From the NCBI GenBank assembly GCA_019635215.1, contig JAHBZZ010000003.1:1-64000 (forward strand): a stretch of DNA of 64,000 nt, read 5' to 3'. Made by a program: the position numbers and the translations under genes. This DNA comes from Nitrosomonas sp. GTDB lineage: Bacteria; Pseudomonadota; Gammaproteobacteria; Burkholderiales; Nitrosomonadaceae. Positions 55,875-64,000 of this stretch are shown piece after piece (the stretch's first letter is position 1; the number at the start of each line of letters is the position of its first letter). The notes under the pieces were generated by a model that saw only the letters and a program-made list of their open reading frames with translations, had not been told where the DNA came from and did no database searches.

Positions 55875-56602
55875 ATCACGATAATGAATTCCTGTGGAAA
55901 CAATGTATCCCGGGAGGATGCCACTGGTCTGGCATCATGCGCCGTGGCACTACCTTGCGTCTGACCGATATAGACGGGGGGGCGAATGCGGCTGTGCTGT
56001 TCTTCAACCAAGAAGAAAAGCTCGAACGCTACAACATGGCGGACACTTTGAAAGCGCAGCATACATTCCGTTTGACCAAGGGGCATGCCTGTTATTCAGA
56101 TATGGGGCGGGTTTTCTGTTGCATTACTGTAGACACCGCTGGCTGGAACGACACGGTATGCGGATTGAGCGATGCCCGGTTAATCCAGCAGAAATATGGC
56201 ATTGCGCGTTATCAGGAGCATCGCAATCAAATGTTCCGCAGTGGGCTGGACGGCATGCTGATTGAATTGGGTAAATGGGGGTTGGGCATGCGCGACATCG
56301 TGTCCAATATTAATTTTTTCTCAAAAGTGACCGCGGATGCCAGCGGCGCATTGACCTTTCATGAAAACAATAGCAAAGCCGGCGATTATGTTGATTTGAG
56401 TTTTGCAATGGATACCCTGGTTATCCTCTCCGCCGCGCCGCATCCGCTGGATCCAAAACCAACTTACCAGCCCGATGCTGTCGATCTGGCGGCATTTGTG
56501 ACATCCGCTGCTGCAGTTTCGGCATGTCAGCAAATCGCCGAGAATGTCAGAGGATTGCACAATACTCATCAGTTCTATCACCCATGTGGAGGTGCATTAT
56601 GA
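55871..56602 (+). CDS. cgdA: Carboxyguanidine deiminase subunit (urea carboxylase-associated protein 2 type)
   Basis: A 243-residue DUF1989 protein from the ATG at 55871, preceded by GGAGGAG. Family features: IMRRGTTLRLTDIDGGANAAVLFFN, ERYNMADTLKAQHTFRLTKGHACYSDMGRV and GLGMRDIVSNINFF. Formerly called urea carboxylase-associated protein; work on Pseudomonas showed that the two paralogues form the carboxyguanidine deiminase that removes ammonia from carboxyguanidine to leave allophanate. It overlaps the permease stop and the next subunit's start by four bases each. Which paralogue is A or B is given by order only. Confidence 0.88.
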   Translation: MNHDNEFLWKQCIPGGCHWSGIMRRGTTLRLTDIDGGANAAVLFFNQEEKLERYNMADTLKAQHTFRLTKGHACYSDMGRVFCCITVDTAGWNDTVCGLSDARLIQQKYGIARYQEHRNQMFRSGLDGMLIELGKWGLGMRDIVSNINFFSKVTADASGALTFHENNSKAGDYVDLSFAMDTLVILSAAPHPLDPKPTYQPDAVDLAAFVTSAAAVSACQQIAENVRGLHNTHQFYHPCGGAL

Positions 56603-57264
56603 GCGCGCATACATTTGTAGAAAGCAAACTCAATCCTGATCTCGCGGTAATTGATGAAATTTGCGCGGCTGGGGAACCCTGGGTTGGCGTCGTCAGACAA
56701 GGGCAGGTTTTCCGTATCGTTGACCTGGAGGGCAATCAGGCTGTTGATACGCTGTTTTTCAATGCCAATCACGCATTGGAACGCTATAGCGTTACCGATA
56801 CCATTCGCTCTCAAAATAAGCTGTATCTGACTACCGGCAGCAAACTTTGCTCCAATTTTGGCAACACCATGCTTTCAATTATTGCCGATACCTGTGGACA
56901 GCATGACACATTGGGGGGGGCCTGTGCGGCGGAAAGCAATACGGTGCGCTACGCGCTGGAAAAATACCCGATGCACAGCTGCCGGGACAATTTTCTGCAT
57001 GCGCTGGCACACGAGACGGCCTGTGAGCGATTAGGTATGAGCAAGCGTGATATACCGAGCAATATCAATTTCTTTATGAATGTGCCAGTCACCGAGGCGG
57101 GTGGCCTGGAATTCGTCGATGGCGTTTCTGCACCCGGAAAATATGTCGAAATGCAGGCTGAAATGGACGTTCTGGTATTGATCTCAAATTGCCCGCAACT
57201 TAACAATCCATGCAATGCCTATGACCCGACTCCAATTCGTTTGCTGATCTGGGATGCTCAGTGA
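56599..57264 (+). CDS. cgdB: Carboxyguanidine deiminase subunit (urea carboxylase-associated protein 1 type)
   Basis: A 221-residue paralogue of the preceding protein, sharing QGQVFRIVDLEGNQAVDTLFFN, LERYSVTDTIRSQNKLYLTTGS and SKRDIPSNINFFMNVPV. It carries extra cysteines missing in its partner (CGQHDTLGGAC and HSCRDNFLHAL), the likely catalytic or metal-binding positions of the heterodimer. Start ATG 56599 with GGAGG upstream, overlapping the previous stop (ATGA). The carboxylase starts 57 bases after its stop. Confidence 0.88.
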   Translation: MSAHTFVESKLNPDLAVIDEICAAGEPWVGVVRQGQVFRIVDLEGNQAVDTLFFNANHALERYSVTDTIRSQNKLYLTTGSKLCSNFGNTMLSIIADTCGQHDTLGGACAAESNTVRYALEKYPMHSCRDNFLHALAHETACERLGMSKRDIPSNINFFMNVPVTEAGGLEFVDGVSAPGKYVEMQAEMDVLVLISNCPQLNNPCNAYDPTPIRLLIWDAQ

Positions 57265-57321
57265 TGAGATCTTGAATGATTGGCGGATTCGGTTTTTCAT
57301 CCAGTTAAAAAGGATAACACT

Positions 57322-60300
57322 ATGTTTAATAAAGTTTTGATTGCCAATCGCGGGGCCATTGCCTGCCGGATCATTCGTACGCTGCGCCGCATGCAGGTAA
57401 ACAGCGTAGCAGTCTATACCGAAGCAGACGCTTTATCACGGCATGTTATCGAAGCGGATGAAGCTTACTGCATTGGCAGCGGACTCGCTGCAGAAAGTTA
57501 TTTGCGCACCGATAAAATCCTGGAGATTGCCCGGCAAAGCGGCGCGCAGGCGATCCACCCCGGCTATGGTTTTCTTAGTGAAAAAGCGGATTTTGCCGAA
57601 CAATGCGCTGCATATGGCATCTGTTTTATCGGCCCCACACCGCAGCAAATGCGCGACTTTGGTTTAAAGCATACGGCGCGTGCCCTGGCACTGGACAATC
57701 AGGTACCGCTTTTGCCGGGCAGCGGTTTGTTGGAAAATCTTGCCGCTGCTTGTCATCAGGCCAAGCATATCGGTTATCCTGTCATGTTGAAAAGCACTGC
57801 TGGCGGTGGTGGCATCGGCATGCGCCTGTGCTGGAATGAAGAAGAATTGACGGATGCCTATGAATCGGTCAAGACGCTGGCGCAAAACAATTTCAAAGAT
57901 GCCGGCTTATTCCTGGAAAAATTTGTCGACCGAGCGCGCCATATTGAAGTACAGATTTTTGGGGATGGCAAAGGCCAGGTCGTCGCACTGGGTGAACGTG
58001 ATTGTTCCATGCAGCGGCGCAATCAGAAAGTCATCGAGGAAACGCCCGCGCCCAATCTGGCGCCACATTTGCGTCAGGCCTTGCTGGACACCGCGGTACG
58101 CCTTGGTAAAGCCGTTAACTATCAATCGGCCGGTACGGTCGAATATATTTTCGATGACGCCAGCGGGCAATTTTATTTTCTCGAAGTCAATACACGGCTA
58201 CAAGTCGAACATGGCGTCACTGAGGAAGTCACCGGCATTGATCTGGTGGAATGGATGGTGCGGCAGGCAGCAGGCGATCTTCCCTCCCTGGATTCTTTCA
58301 CGATCAAACCAAGCGGTGCTTCCATTCAGGTACGGGTATATGCTGAAAATCCCGCAAAAGATTTTCAGCCTTCCAGTGGCATACTGACCGCAGCGGAATT
58401 CTCTGCCGCCGCGCGTGCTGAGACCTGGATCGAACGCGGTATTGAAGTATCCGCATTTTATGATCCGATGCTGGCAAAAATTATCGTGCATGCGCCACAA
58501 CGCGAAGCGGCCCTCGATAAGTTGCTTACCGCATTAGATGACACATCGTTGCACGGTATTGAAACCAATCTCACGTATCTCAAACAGATTCTGCATAGCG
58601 CCGTGTTTCGCAACGGACAATCGAACACACAATTTCTCAATGGTTTCCATTATCAGCCGCACAGTATTGATGTGCTGAATGCTGGTGTGCAGACGATGAT
58701 CCAGGATTATCCCGGACGGATTGGCTACTGGCATGTCGGTGTGCCGCCATCCGGGCCGATGGACAGTCTGGCTTTTCGCTTGGCTAATCGCCTGGTCAAC
58801 AATGCTGAAGAGAGTGCCGGACTGGAAATCACCGTGGCAGGCCCGACGCTGCGTTTTAACTGCGACAGCATCATTGCCATCTGTGGTGCTCCGATTAACG
58901 TATCGCTGGATGGCGAACCATTGCCGCAATGGCAATCCCATGTTGTCAAAGCTGGCGCCCTGTTACAGTTTGGTAAAATCAAGCAGTCCGGCAGCCGGGC
59001 TTATCTGGCTGTGCTCGGCGGTTTCCAGGTACCGGATTACCTTGGCAGCAAATCCACCTTTACACTCGGTCAGTTCGGCGGGCATGCCGGGCGTGTGCTG
59101 CGTGCCGGTGATGTATTGCATATTCAGCCGCTTCCAGCTTCTCAACCAGCGCCACAACATTTACCGCAGCAGTGGGTTCCGCAGTATACCGATCAGTGGG
59201 AAATCGCAGTGCTCTATGGGCCGCATGGCGCGCCTGATTTTTTCACCCCAGCCGATATCGAACATTTTTTCAGCGCTGAATGGAAGGTGCATCATAACTC
59301 CAGCCGTACTGGCGTGCGATTGATCGGACCCAAGCCGCAATGGGCGCGCAGCGATGGCGGCGAAGCCGGTTTGCATCCGTCGAATATTCACGATAACGCC
59401 TATGCCATCGGTGCGGTCGATTTTACCGGGGATATGCCGATCATCCTGGGTCCTGACGGTCCCAGCCTGGGCGGTTTTGTCTGTCCGGTGACCATCGTGC
59501 AGGCGGAATTGTGGAAAACCGGGCAACTTAAGCCCGGCGACAGTATCCGTTTCTATCCGGTACCTCTAGAACAGGCACTGGCATTGGAACAACAGCAGAA
59601 TCAGCTGATCCGGCAGTTAAGTGCCGATAGCAATCCATCAGCCTATGCTCGTACCGAAAAACCGGGAGATCCGGTTTTGCACCGTATCCCTGAAAGTGAA
59701 ACACAGGTACAGGTGACCTACCGTCAGTCCGGTGATAAATATCTGCTGATTGAGTATGGCCCGCCGGTACTTGATCTGAATCTGCGCTTCCGTGCCCATG
59801 CGCTGATGGCCTGGCTGCAGCAGCGTATCGATAGTGGTGCACTGACTGGTATCCTGGATCTGACGCCCGGTATCCGTTCGCTGCAGATCCATTTTGATTC
59901 CCGCCAACTGGCGCGCGATGCGTTACTGCAACTGCTGATCGCGGGTGAAAACCAACTGCCTGCAATTGACGACATGGAAGTACCCTCCCGCGTCATCCAC
60001 CTGCCGTTATCCTGGGACGACGCCGCCACGCGGCTTGCTATTGAGAAATACATGCAATCGGTACGCAGCGATGCCCCTTGGTGCCCGAGCAATATTGAGT
60101 TTATCCGCCGTATTAACGGACTGGAAAGCGTCGAAGAGGTTCAGCACATTGTTTTTGCCGCCAGCTATCTGGTCATGGGCCTGGGGGATGTGTATCTGGG
60201 GGCTCCGGTAGCTACGCCGCTGGATCCGCGCCACCGCCTGGTTACGACCAAATACAATCCGGCGCGGACTTGGACGCCTGAAAATGCCGTCGGTATCGGT

Positions 60301-60945
60301 GGCGCTTATCTATGCGTGTACGGCATGGAAGGCCCGGGAGGCTATCAGTTTGTCGGCCGTACCGTGCAAATGTGGAATCGCTATCGCCAGACCGCCGATT
60401 TCAAAGGTGGCCAACCGTGGTTATTGCGTTTCTTTGATCAAATCCGTTTCTATCCGGTCAGTGAAAGCGAATTGCTCAAATTGCGCAAGGATTTTATCAG
60501 TGGGCACCTCAAACTGCGCGTCGAAGAAACCACTCTGAATTTGCGGCAATACAATATCTTTCTACAGCAGCAGGCGGACAGCATTAACGCATTCAAGACC
60601 AAACAGCAAGCCGCGTTTGAGGCCGAGCGGCAGCGCTGGGAAGCGAGTGGTCAATCGCACTATGTCAGTGAAGATACGCTCGACGAAGCGGATGTACAAA
60701 GCGAATTGGATTTGCCGGAAGACGCGCAACTTGTGAGTTCTCAGGTAACCGGCACGGTCTGGAAAGTACTGCTCAAAGAAGGCGAATTTGTAGAAGCAGG
60801 CAAACCGGTAATTATAATCGAGTCGATGAAAATGGAATTTTCGGTGGATGCTCCGGTCACCGGCACGGTGCAACAGCTGTTCTGTAAACAAGGCGGATAT
60901 GTATCCGCCGGGCAAATGTTGTTCATCATTCAGGAACAGGCGTAA
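57322..60945 (+). CDS. Biotin-dependent guanidine/urea carboxylase
   Basis: A 1207-residue multidomain enzyme from the ATG at 57322 (AAAAGGA upstream). Order: biotin carboxylase domain (1-450; ATP-grasp motif MLKSTAGGGGIGMRL, then ERDCSMQRRNQKVIEE), KipA/AHS2-like carboxyltransferase half (about 455-780; DYPGRIGYWHVGVPPSGPMD), KipI/AHS1-like half (about 800-1020), a linker, and a C-terminal biotinyl domain with Lys1170 in ESMKMEF. It carboxylates its substrate with bicarbonate and ATP. Annotated in most genomes as urea carboxylase, but the guanidine riboswitch and the deiminase pair point to guanidine. It overlaps the next gene by one base. Confidence 0.93.
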   Translation: MFNKVLIANRGAIACRIIRTLRRMQVNSVAVYTEADALSRHVIEADEAYCIGSGLAAESYLRTDKILEIARQSGAQAIHPGYGFLSEKADFAEQCAAYGICFIGPTPQQMRDFGLKHTARALALDNQVPLLPGSGLLENLAAACHQAKHIGYPVMLKSTAGGGGIGMRLCWNEEELTDAYESVKTLAQNNFKDAGLFLEKFVDRARHIEVQIFGDGKGQVVALGERDCSMQRRNQKVIEETPAPNLAPHLRQALLDTAVRLGKAVNYQSAGTVEYIFDDASGQFYFLEVNTRLQVEHGVTEEVTGIDLVEWMVRQAAGDLPSLDSFTIKPSGASIQVRVYAENPAKDFQPSSGILTAAEFSAAARAETWIERGIEVSAFYDPMLAKIIVHAPQREAALDKLLTALDDTSLHGIETNLTYLKQILHSAVFRNGQSNTQFLNGFHYQPHSIDVLNAGVQTMIQDYPGRIGYWHVGVPPSGPMDSLAFRLANRLVNNAEESAGLEITVAGPTLRFNCDSIIAICGAPINVSLDGEPLPQWQSHVVKAGALLQFGKIKQSGSRAYLAVLGGFQVPDYLGSKSTFTLGQFGGHAGRVLRAGDVLHIQPLPASQPAPQHLPQQWVPQYTDQWEIAVLYGPHGAPDFFTPADIEHFFSAEWKVHHNSSRTGVRLIGPKPQWARSDGGEAGLHPSNIHDNAYAIGAVDFTGDMPIILGPDGPSLGGFVCPVTIVQAELWKTGQLKPGDSIRFYPVPLEQALALEQQQNQLIRQLSADSNPSAYARTEKPGDPVLHRIPESETQVQVTYRQSGDKYLLIEYGPPVLDLNLRFRAHALMAWLQQRIDSGALTGILDLTPGIRSLQIHFDSRQLARDALLQLLIAGENQLPAIDDMEVPSRVIHLPLSWDDAATRLAIEKYMQSVRSDAPWCPSNIEFIRRINGLESVEEVQHIVFAASYLVMGLGDVYLGAPVATPLDPRHRLVTTKYNPARTWTPENAVGIGGAYLCVYGMEGPGGYQFVGRTVQMWNRYRQTADFKGGQPWLLRFFDQIRFYPVSESELLKLRKDFISGHLKLRVEETTLNLRQYNIFLQQQADSINAFKTKQQAAFEAERQRWEASGQSHYVSEDTLDEADVQSELDLPEDAQLVSSQVTGTVWKVLLKEGEFVEAGKPVIIIESMKMEFSVDAPVTGTVQQLFCKQGGYVSAGQMLFIIQEQA

Positions 60946-62765
60946 TGATGCAAAAGCTTCTCCCGTTGGGTGATATCCCCGCTTTGCTTCAGCGTTATGC
61001 GAGCGGCATGTTATCACCGACTCAAGTCATTGAAGCCATTCATGCCGAAATTCAGGATGATCAGGATCATATCTGGATTACCACGCTTTCATTGGAATCA
61101 CTGCGGGAATACGCCCGCAACGTGGAAGCACAGAGCATGGCGTCACTGCCGCTGTATGGCGTACCTTTCGCGATCAAGGATAATATCGATCTGACGGGCG
61201 TACCGACTACGGCAGCCTGTCCGGCTTTTGCCTATACGCCATCCCGCAGTGCGGCTGTGGTACAAAGATTAATCGATGCCGGTGCCATTCCGATCGGCAA
61301 GACCAATCTCGACCAGTTCGCCACCGGGTTGAATGGCACACGCTCTCCCTATGGCGCGTGCCGTAATGCCTTCAATCCCGATTATATTTCCGGTGGTTCC
61401 AGCTCGGGTTCGACTGTCGCTGTCGCCAAAGGGCAGGTCTGTTTTAGTCTCGGCACCGATACTGCAGGTTCCGGCAGGGTTCCCGCCGCTTTTAATAACC
61501 TGATCGGCTATAAACCCACCAAAGGCTGGCTTTCGGCGCAGGGTGTAGTACCCGCCTGCCGTTCCCTCGATACAGTATCCATCTTCGCTTTTACCGCTGC
61601 CGATGCGGCGCGAATCCTGGCAGTTTCTGCCGCTTATGACGCAGCCGATAGCTATTCCAGGAAAAGAGAAAAACAGGGTTCCGATTTTGGCACGGTATCG
61701 CATTTTCGTTTCGGTGTTCCGCGTCAACAACAGCTGAAGTTTTTCGGAAATCATGACGGCGAGCGGTTATTTAATGCAGCAGTAATGCGTATGCAGGAAC
61801 TGGGTGGGGAAGCGATTGAAATCGATTTCGAGCCCTTTCTTGAAGCTGCCCGCCTTCTTTACGAAGGTCCCTGGATAGCCGAACGTTATGCGGCCATTCA
61901 ATCGTTCTTCGAGCTGCATAGCGATCAGATTATTGCACCGGTGCGTAACATTGTCGCGTCCGCGAAACAGTATTCCGCTGCGGATGCCTTCAATGGGATC
62001 TATCAACTGCGCAGAATCAAACAGCAGGCAGACCAGGTTTGGACCAATATCGATTGTCTGTTGACGCCAACTGCCGGAACGATTTATCCCATTCAGGCCG
62101 TGCAGCAGGATCCGATTCGCCTCAATACCAACCTGGGTTACTACACCAATTTCATGAATCTGCTCGATTATGCCGCAGTTGCCGTGCCTGTCGGTTTTCA
62201 GAATGACGGATTGCCTTTTGGTGTTACGCTGGTAGCACCCGCCCATCAGGATGAGCCGCTGCTGCATCTGGCACAGCGTCTGCAGCAAGCCTATTCGTTG
62301 CCGTTGGGTGCAACCGGCGTCGTATTTCCCCAAGATACTTCCATTCCAGCCACATCCCAATCTGATCGGGTATGTATAGCCGTCTGTGGTGCGCATTTAT
62401 CCGGCTTGCCGTTGAATGAGCAGTTAACCAGCCGCCAGGGCCGGTTAGTGACTAGCACGGTGACTTCATCCGACTATAAACTCTACGCATTGCCAGGAGA
62501 AGCGCCGCAACGCCCCGGATTAATCCGGGTCAACCCAAATGAGCAAGGCACAGCAATCGAAGTGGAGGTTTGGGAATTACCGGTACACGAATTGGGCAGT
62601 TTTGTGGCCGGTATTCCGGCACCGCTGGGTATCGGTACGATTACCCTGGCCAACGGCGAAACAGTTCAGGGCTTTCTGTGTGAGCATTACGCCATCGGTA
62701 CTGCAAAAGATATCAGTCACTTCGGCGGATGGCGCAACTACCTGCTGAAGCCGGATTGCTTATAG
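60945..62765 (+). CDS. atzF: Allophanate hydrolase
   Basis: A 606-residue amidase-signature enzyme that splits allophanate into ammonia and carbon dioxide. Catalytic triad: Lys78 in VPFAIKDN, the cis-Ser within GGSSSGS (152-154) and nucleophile Ser176 in DTAGSGRVPAA. The C-terminal domain (about 470-606; YALPGEAPQRPGL and LPLGIGTITLANG-type) is the separate allophanate hydrolase domain that acts on N-carboxycarbamate. Start overlaps the carboxylase stop (TAATG). Last step of the guanidine pathway. Confidence 0.95.
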   Translation: MMQKLLPLGDIPALLQRYASGMLSPTQVIEAIHAEIQDDQDHIWITTLSLESLREYARNVEAQSMASLPLYGVPFAIKDNIDLTGVPTTAACPAFAYTPSRSAAVVQRLIDAGAIPIGKTNLDQFATGLNGTRSPYGACRNAFNPDYISGGSSSGSTVAVAKGQVCFSLGTDTAGSGRVPAAFNNLIGYKPTKGWLSAQGVVPACRSLDTVSIFAFTAADAARILAVSAAYDAADSYSRKREKQGSDFGTVSHFRFGVPRQQQLKFFGNHDGERLFNAAVMRMQELGGEAIEIDFEPFLEAARLLYEGPWIAERYAAIQSFFELHSDQIIAPVRNIVASAKQYSAADAFNGIYQLRRIKQQADQVWTNIDCLLTPTAGTIYPIQAVQQDPIRLNTNLGYYTNFMNLLDYAAVAVPVGFQNDGLPFGVTLVAPAHQDEPLLHLAQRLQQAYSLPLGATGVVFPQDTSIPATSQSDRVCIAVCGAHLSGLPLNEQLTSRQGRLVTSTVTSSDYKLYALPGEAPQRPGLIRVNPNEQGTAIEVEVWELPVHELGSFVAGIPAPLGIGTITLANGETVQGFLCEHYAIGTAKDISHFGGWRNYLLKPDCL

Positions 62766-62832
62766 GACGGCAGGATTACTCTCAAAGTAATGGATACCGC
62801 ACTTATATGCTAAGAAACAGTATAGGAGGTCA

Positions 62833-63846
62833 ATGGACATGCGTTTAGATTCACTTACAAGCAGCAAAATACAACCTGATTCAATTCAGGGAACTGGAAA
62901 ACCGGATAATGCTATAGATTGGAATCCGACAGAAGTACTTGCATTACTGGATGCGCCTTTTAACGATCTGATTTATCGTGCGCAAAACGTACATCGCCAG
63001 CATCATGACGCTAACGGTGTGCAGTTGTCGACCCTGATTTCAGTGAAAACAGGGGGATGCCCGGAAGACTGCGGCTATTGTCCGCAAGCAGCACGTTATC
63101 ATACCGGCATCCAAAATCAGGATATGCTGTCGCTGGACGAAGTGGTGTCCGCTGCAGCTACCGCCAAGGCAAAAGGTGCGTCACGGTTTTGCATGGGCGC
63201 CGCGTGGCGTGGCCCCAAGCAGCGCGATATCGAAAAAATGACGGCAATGATACGCGCAGTCAAATCACTGGGTATGGAAACCTGTGCCACATTGGGTTTG
63301 TTAAAAACAGGCCAGGCGCAGCAGTTGGGTGAGGCCGGCCTGGACTATTACAACCACAATCTCGATACCGCACCGGAATTTTATGAAGAAATCATCACTA
63401 CACGGCAATACCAGGATCGCCTGAATACTTTGCAGGAGGTGCGCGAAGCCGGGATTAATGTGTGTTGCGGCGGTATTGTCGGTATGGGGGAGACCCGCCG
63501 TTCACGCGCCGGATTGATCGCGCAATTAGCCAATCTGAATCCATATCCGGAATCGGTGCCGATTAATCATCTGGTGCAGGTTAAAGGTACGCCTTTGTAT
63601 GGCACCGCCGCGCTTGATCCGCTCGAATTCGTGCGCACCATCGCCGCAGCGCGGATAACCATGCCGAAAGCAATGGTGCGATTGTCAGCAGGACGTCAGG
63701 AAATGTCAGAAGCAGTGCAAGCACTGTGTTTTCTGGCCGGTGCCAACTCAATTTTTTATGGCGACAAACTATTGACGACGGGAAATCCGGAAACAGATCG
63801 TGACCGGGCATTATTGGATAAATTGGGGCTGCACGCGCTGTCATAA
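62833..63846 (+). CDS. bioB: Biotin synthase
   Basis: A 337-residue radical SAM enzyme that inserts sulphur into dethiobiotin. The SAM cluster cysteines are Cys76, Cys80 and Cys83 ([10 protein letters not shown]), and the second cluster ligands lie in [23 protein letters not shown] and [26 protein letters not shown] is also diagnostic. AGGAGG is well placed before the ATG at 62833. Sixty-seven bases separate it from allophanate hydrolase, so it may be co-transcribed and supply biotin to the carboxylase. The last 150 bases of the window hold nothing I can support. Confidence 0.96.
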   Translation: MDMRLDSLTSSKIQPDSIQGTGKPDNAIDWNPTEVLALLDAPFNDLIYRAQNVHRQHHDANGVQLSTLISVKTGGCPEDCGYCPQAARYHTGIQNQDMLSLDEVVSAAATAKAKGASRFCMGAAWRGPKQRDIEKMTAMIRAVKSLGMETCATLGLLKTGQAQQLGEAGLDYYNHNLDTAPEFYEEIITTRQYQDRLNTLQEVREAGINVCCGGIVGMGETRRSRAGLIAQLANLNPYPESVPINHLVQVKGTPLYGTAALDPLEFVRTIAAARITMPKAMVRLSAGRQEMSEAVQALCFLAGANSIFYGDKLLTTGNPETDRDRALLDKLGLHALS

Positions 63847-64000
63847 ATATTAGCCGATTTGACCAAGTAGATTTAATGGACAGTTATTGTTTCCACAGCG
63901 ACACGCAATTTTCGACATTCCAGTCCGCATAATCGGGTTTTTGTGTCACACTTTTATCCGTGACTGGTTTGGAGTGATGGGATTGTGCTCTACAGCCCTG

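Noticed and set aside
57322-60945. Plain urea carboxylase for urea use
   Set aside because: The guanidine riboswitch and the two deiminase subunits point to guanidine; urea activity cannot be excluded from sequence alone.

Overview
The window looks like a chromosomal segment of an ammonia-oxidising betaproteobacterium, most likely a Nitrosomonas relative. The strongest pointer is at bases 2-76, where the reading frame ends in the C-terminus of AmoC, the ammonia monooxygenase subunit (ending ILNNRIVP). It is followed by a clear terminator instead of amoA, so this amoC is a stand-alone copy. Split proton-translocating transhydrogenase genes, hopanoid genes, many small c-type cytochromes, moderate GC and many worn IS fragments fit the same group. 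The species cannot be named from this alone.

Layout. 0-9.4 kb: end of amoC, a membrane-anchored unknown protein, a small heat-shock protein with a sigma-32-type promoter, an ABC-F ATPase (Uup), two monohaem cytochromes c, a DUF2141 protein, a DinG/YoaA helicase and an APC permease. 9.4-10.9 kb: remains of IS3 and IS110 elements around a GNAT-like gene. 10.9-22.9 kb: a COG4255 phosphoglycerate-mutase-like protein, an EAL protein that has lost the two active-site aspartates, pntAA-pntAB-pntB, a gene-poor 1.3 kb with a broken gene, a beta-propeller protein, purM-purN, a DUF3108 protein and an RsmB-type methyltransferase. 22.9-28.6 kb (minus): hopanoid operon hpnH-hpnB-hpnM-hpnN. 30.9-35.1 kb (plus): acyl-ACP synthetase, CerR-like reductase, ACP and serine-palmitoyltransferase-like enzyme, which together look like a bacterial sphingolipid operon. 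35.4-42.4 kb: ygfZ, a YeiH-family exporter with a 44-residue membrane protein and a universal stress protein, a 212-bp MITE-like repeat, a peroxiredoxin, a DksA/TraR protein, an Smr protein and trxB.

42.6-52.2 kb is an accessory island. It starts just after tRNA-Arg(CCU) and ends in a decayed tyrosine integrase and an IS5 fragment. It holds two systems. The first is a tight plus-strand cassette of three genes: a MazG-like helical protein, a membrane-anchored dCTP-deaminase-fold protein lacking the catalytic Glu, and a relative of the 5-hmdU DNA kinase / thymine hypermodification pyrophosphorylases. The second is a minus-strand operon of an MmeI-like DNA methyltransferase, an SF2 helicase and a GIY-YIG nuclease, which looks like a restriction or anti-phage system. 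The three-gene cassette is the best candidate for something undescribed.

52.4-64 kb: an exported MsrA-thioredoxin-MsrB fusion, then a guanidine-I (ykkC) riboswitch leading an operon of APC permease, two carboxyguanidine deiminase subunits, a biotin-dependent urea/guanidine carboxylase and allophanate hydrolase, followed by bioB. The likely flow is guanidine uptake, ATP-dependent carboxylation, deimination to allophanate, and hydrolysis to ammonia and CO2. In an ammonia oxidiser this would feed the ammonia monooxygenase itself, and bioB would supply the biotin the carboxylase needs.
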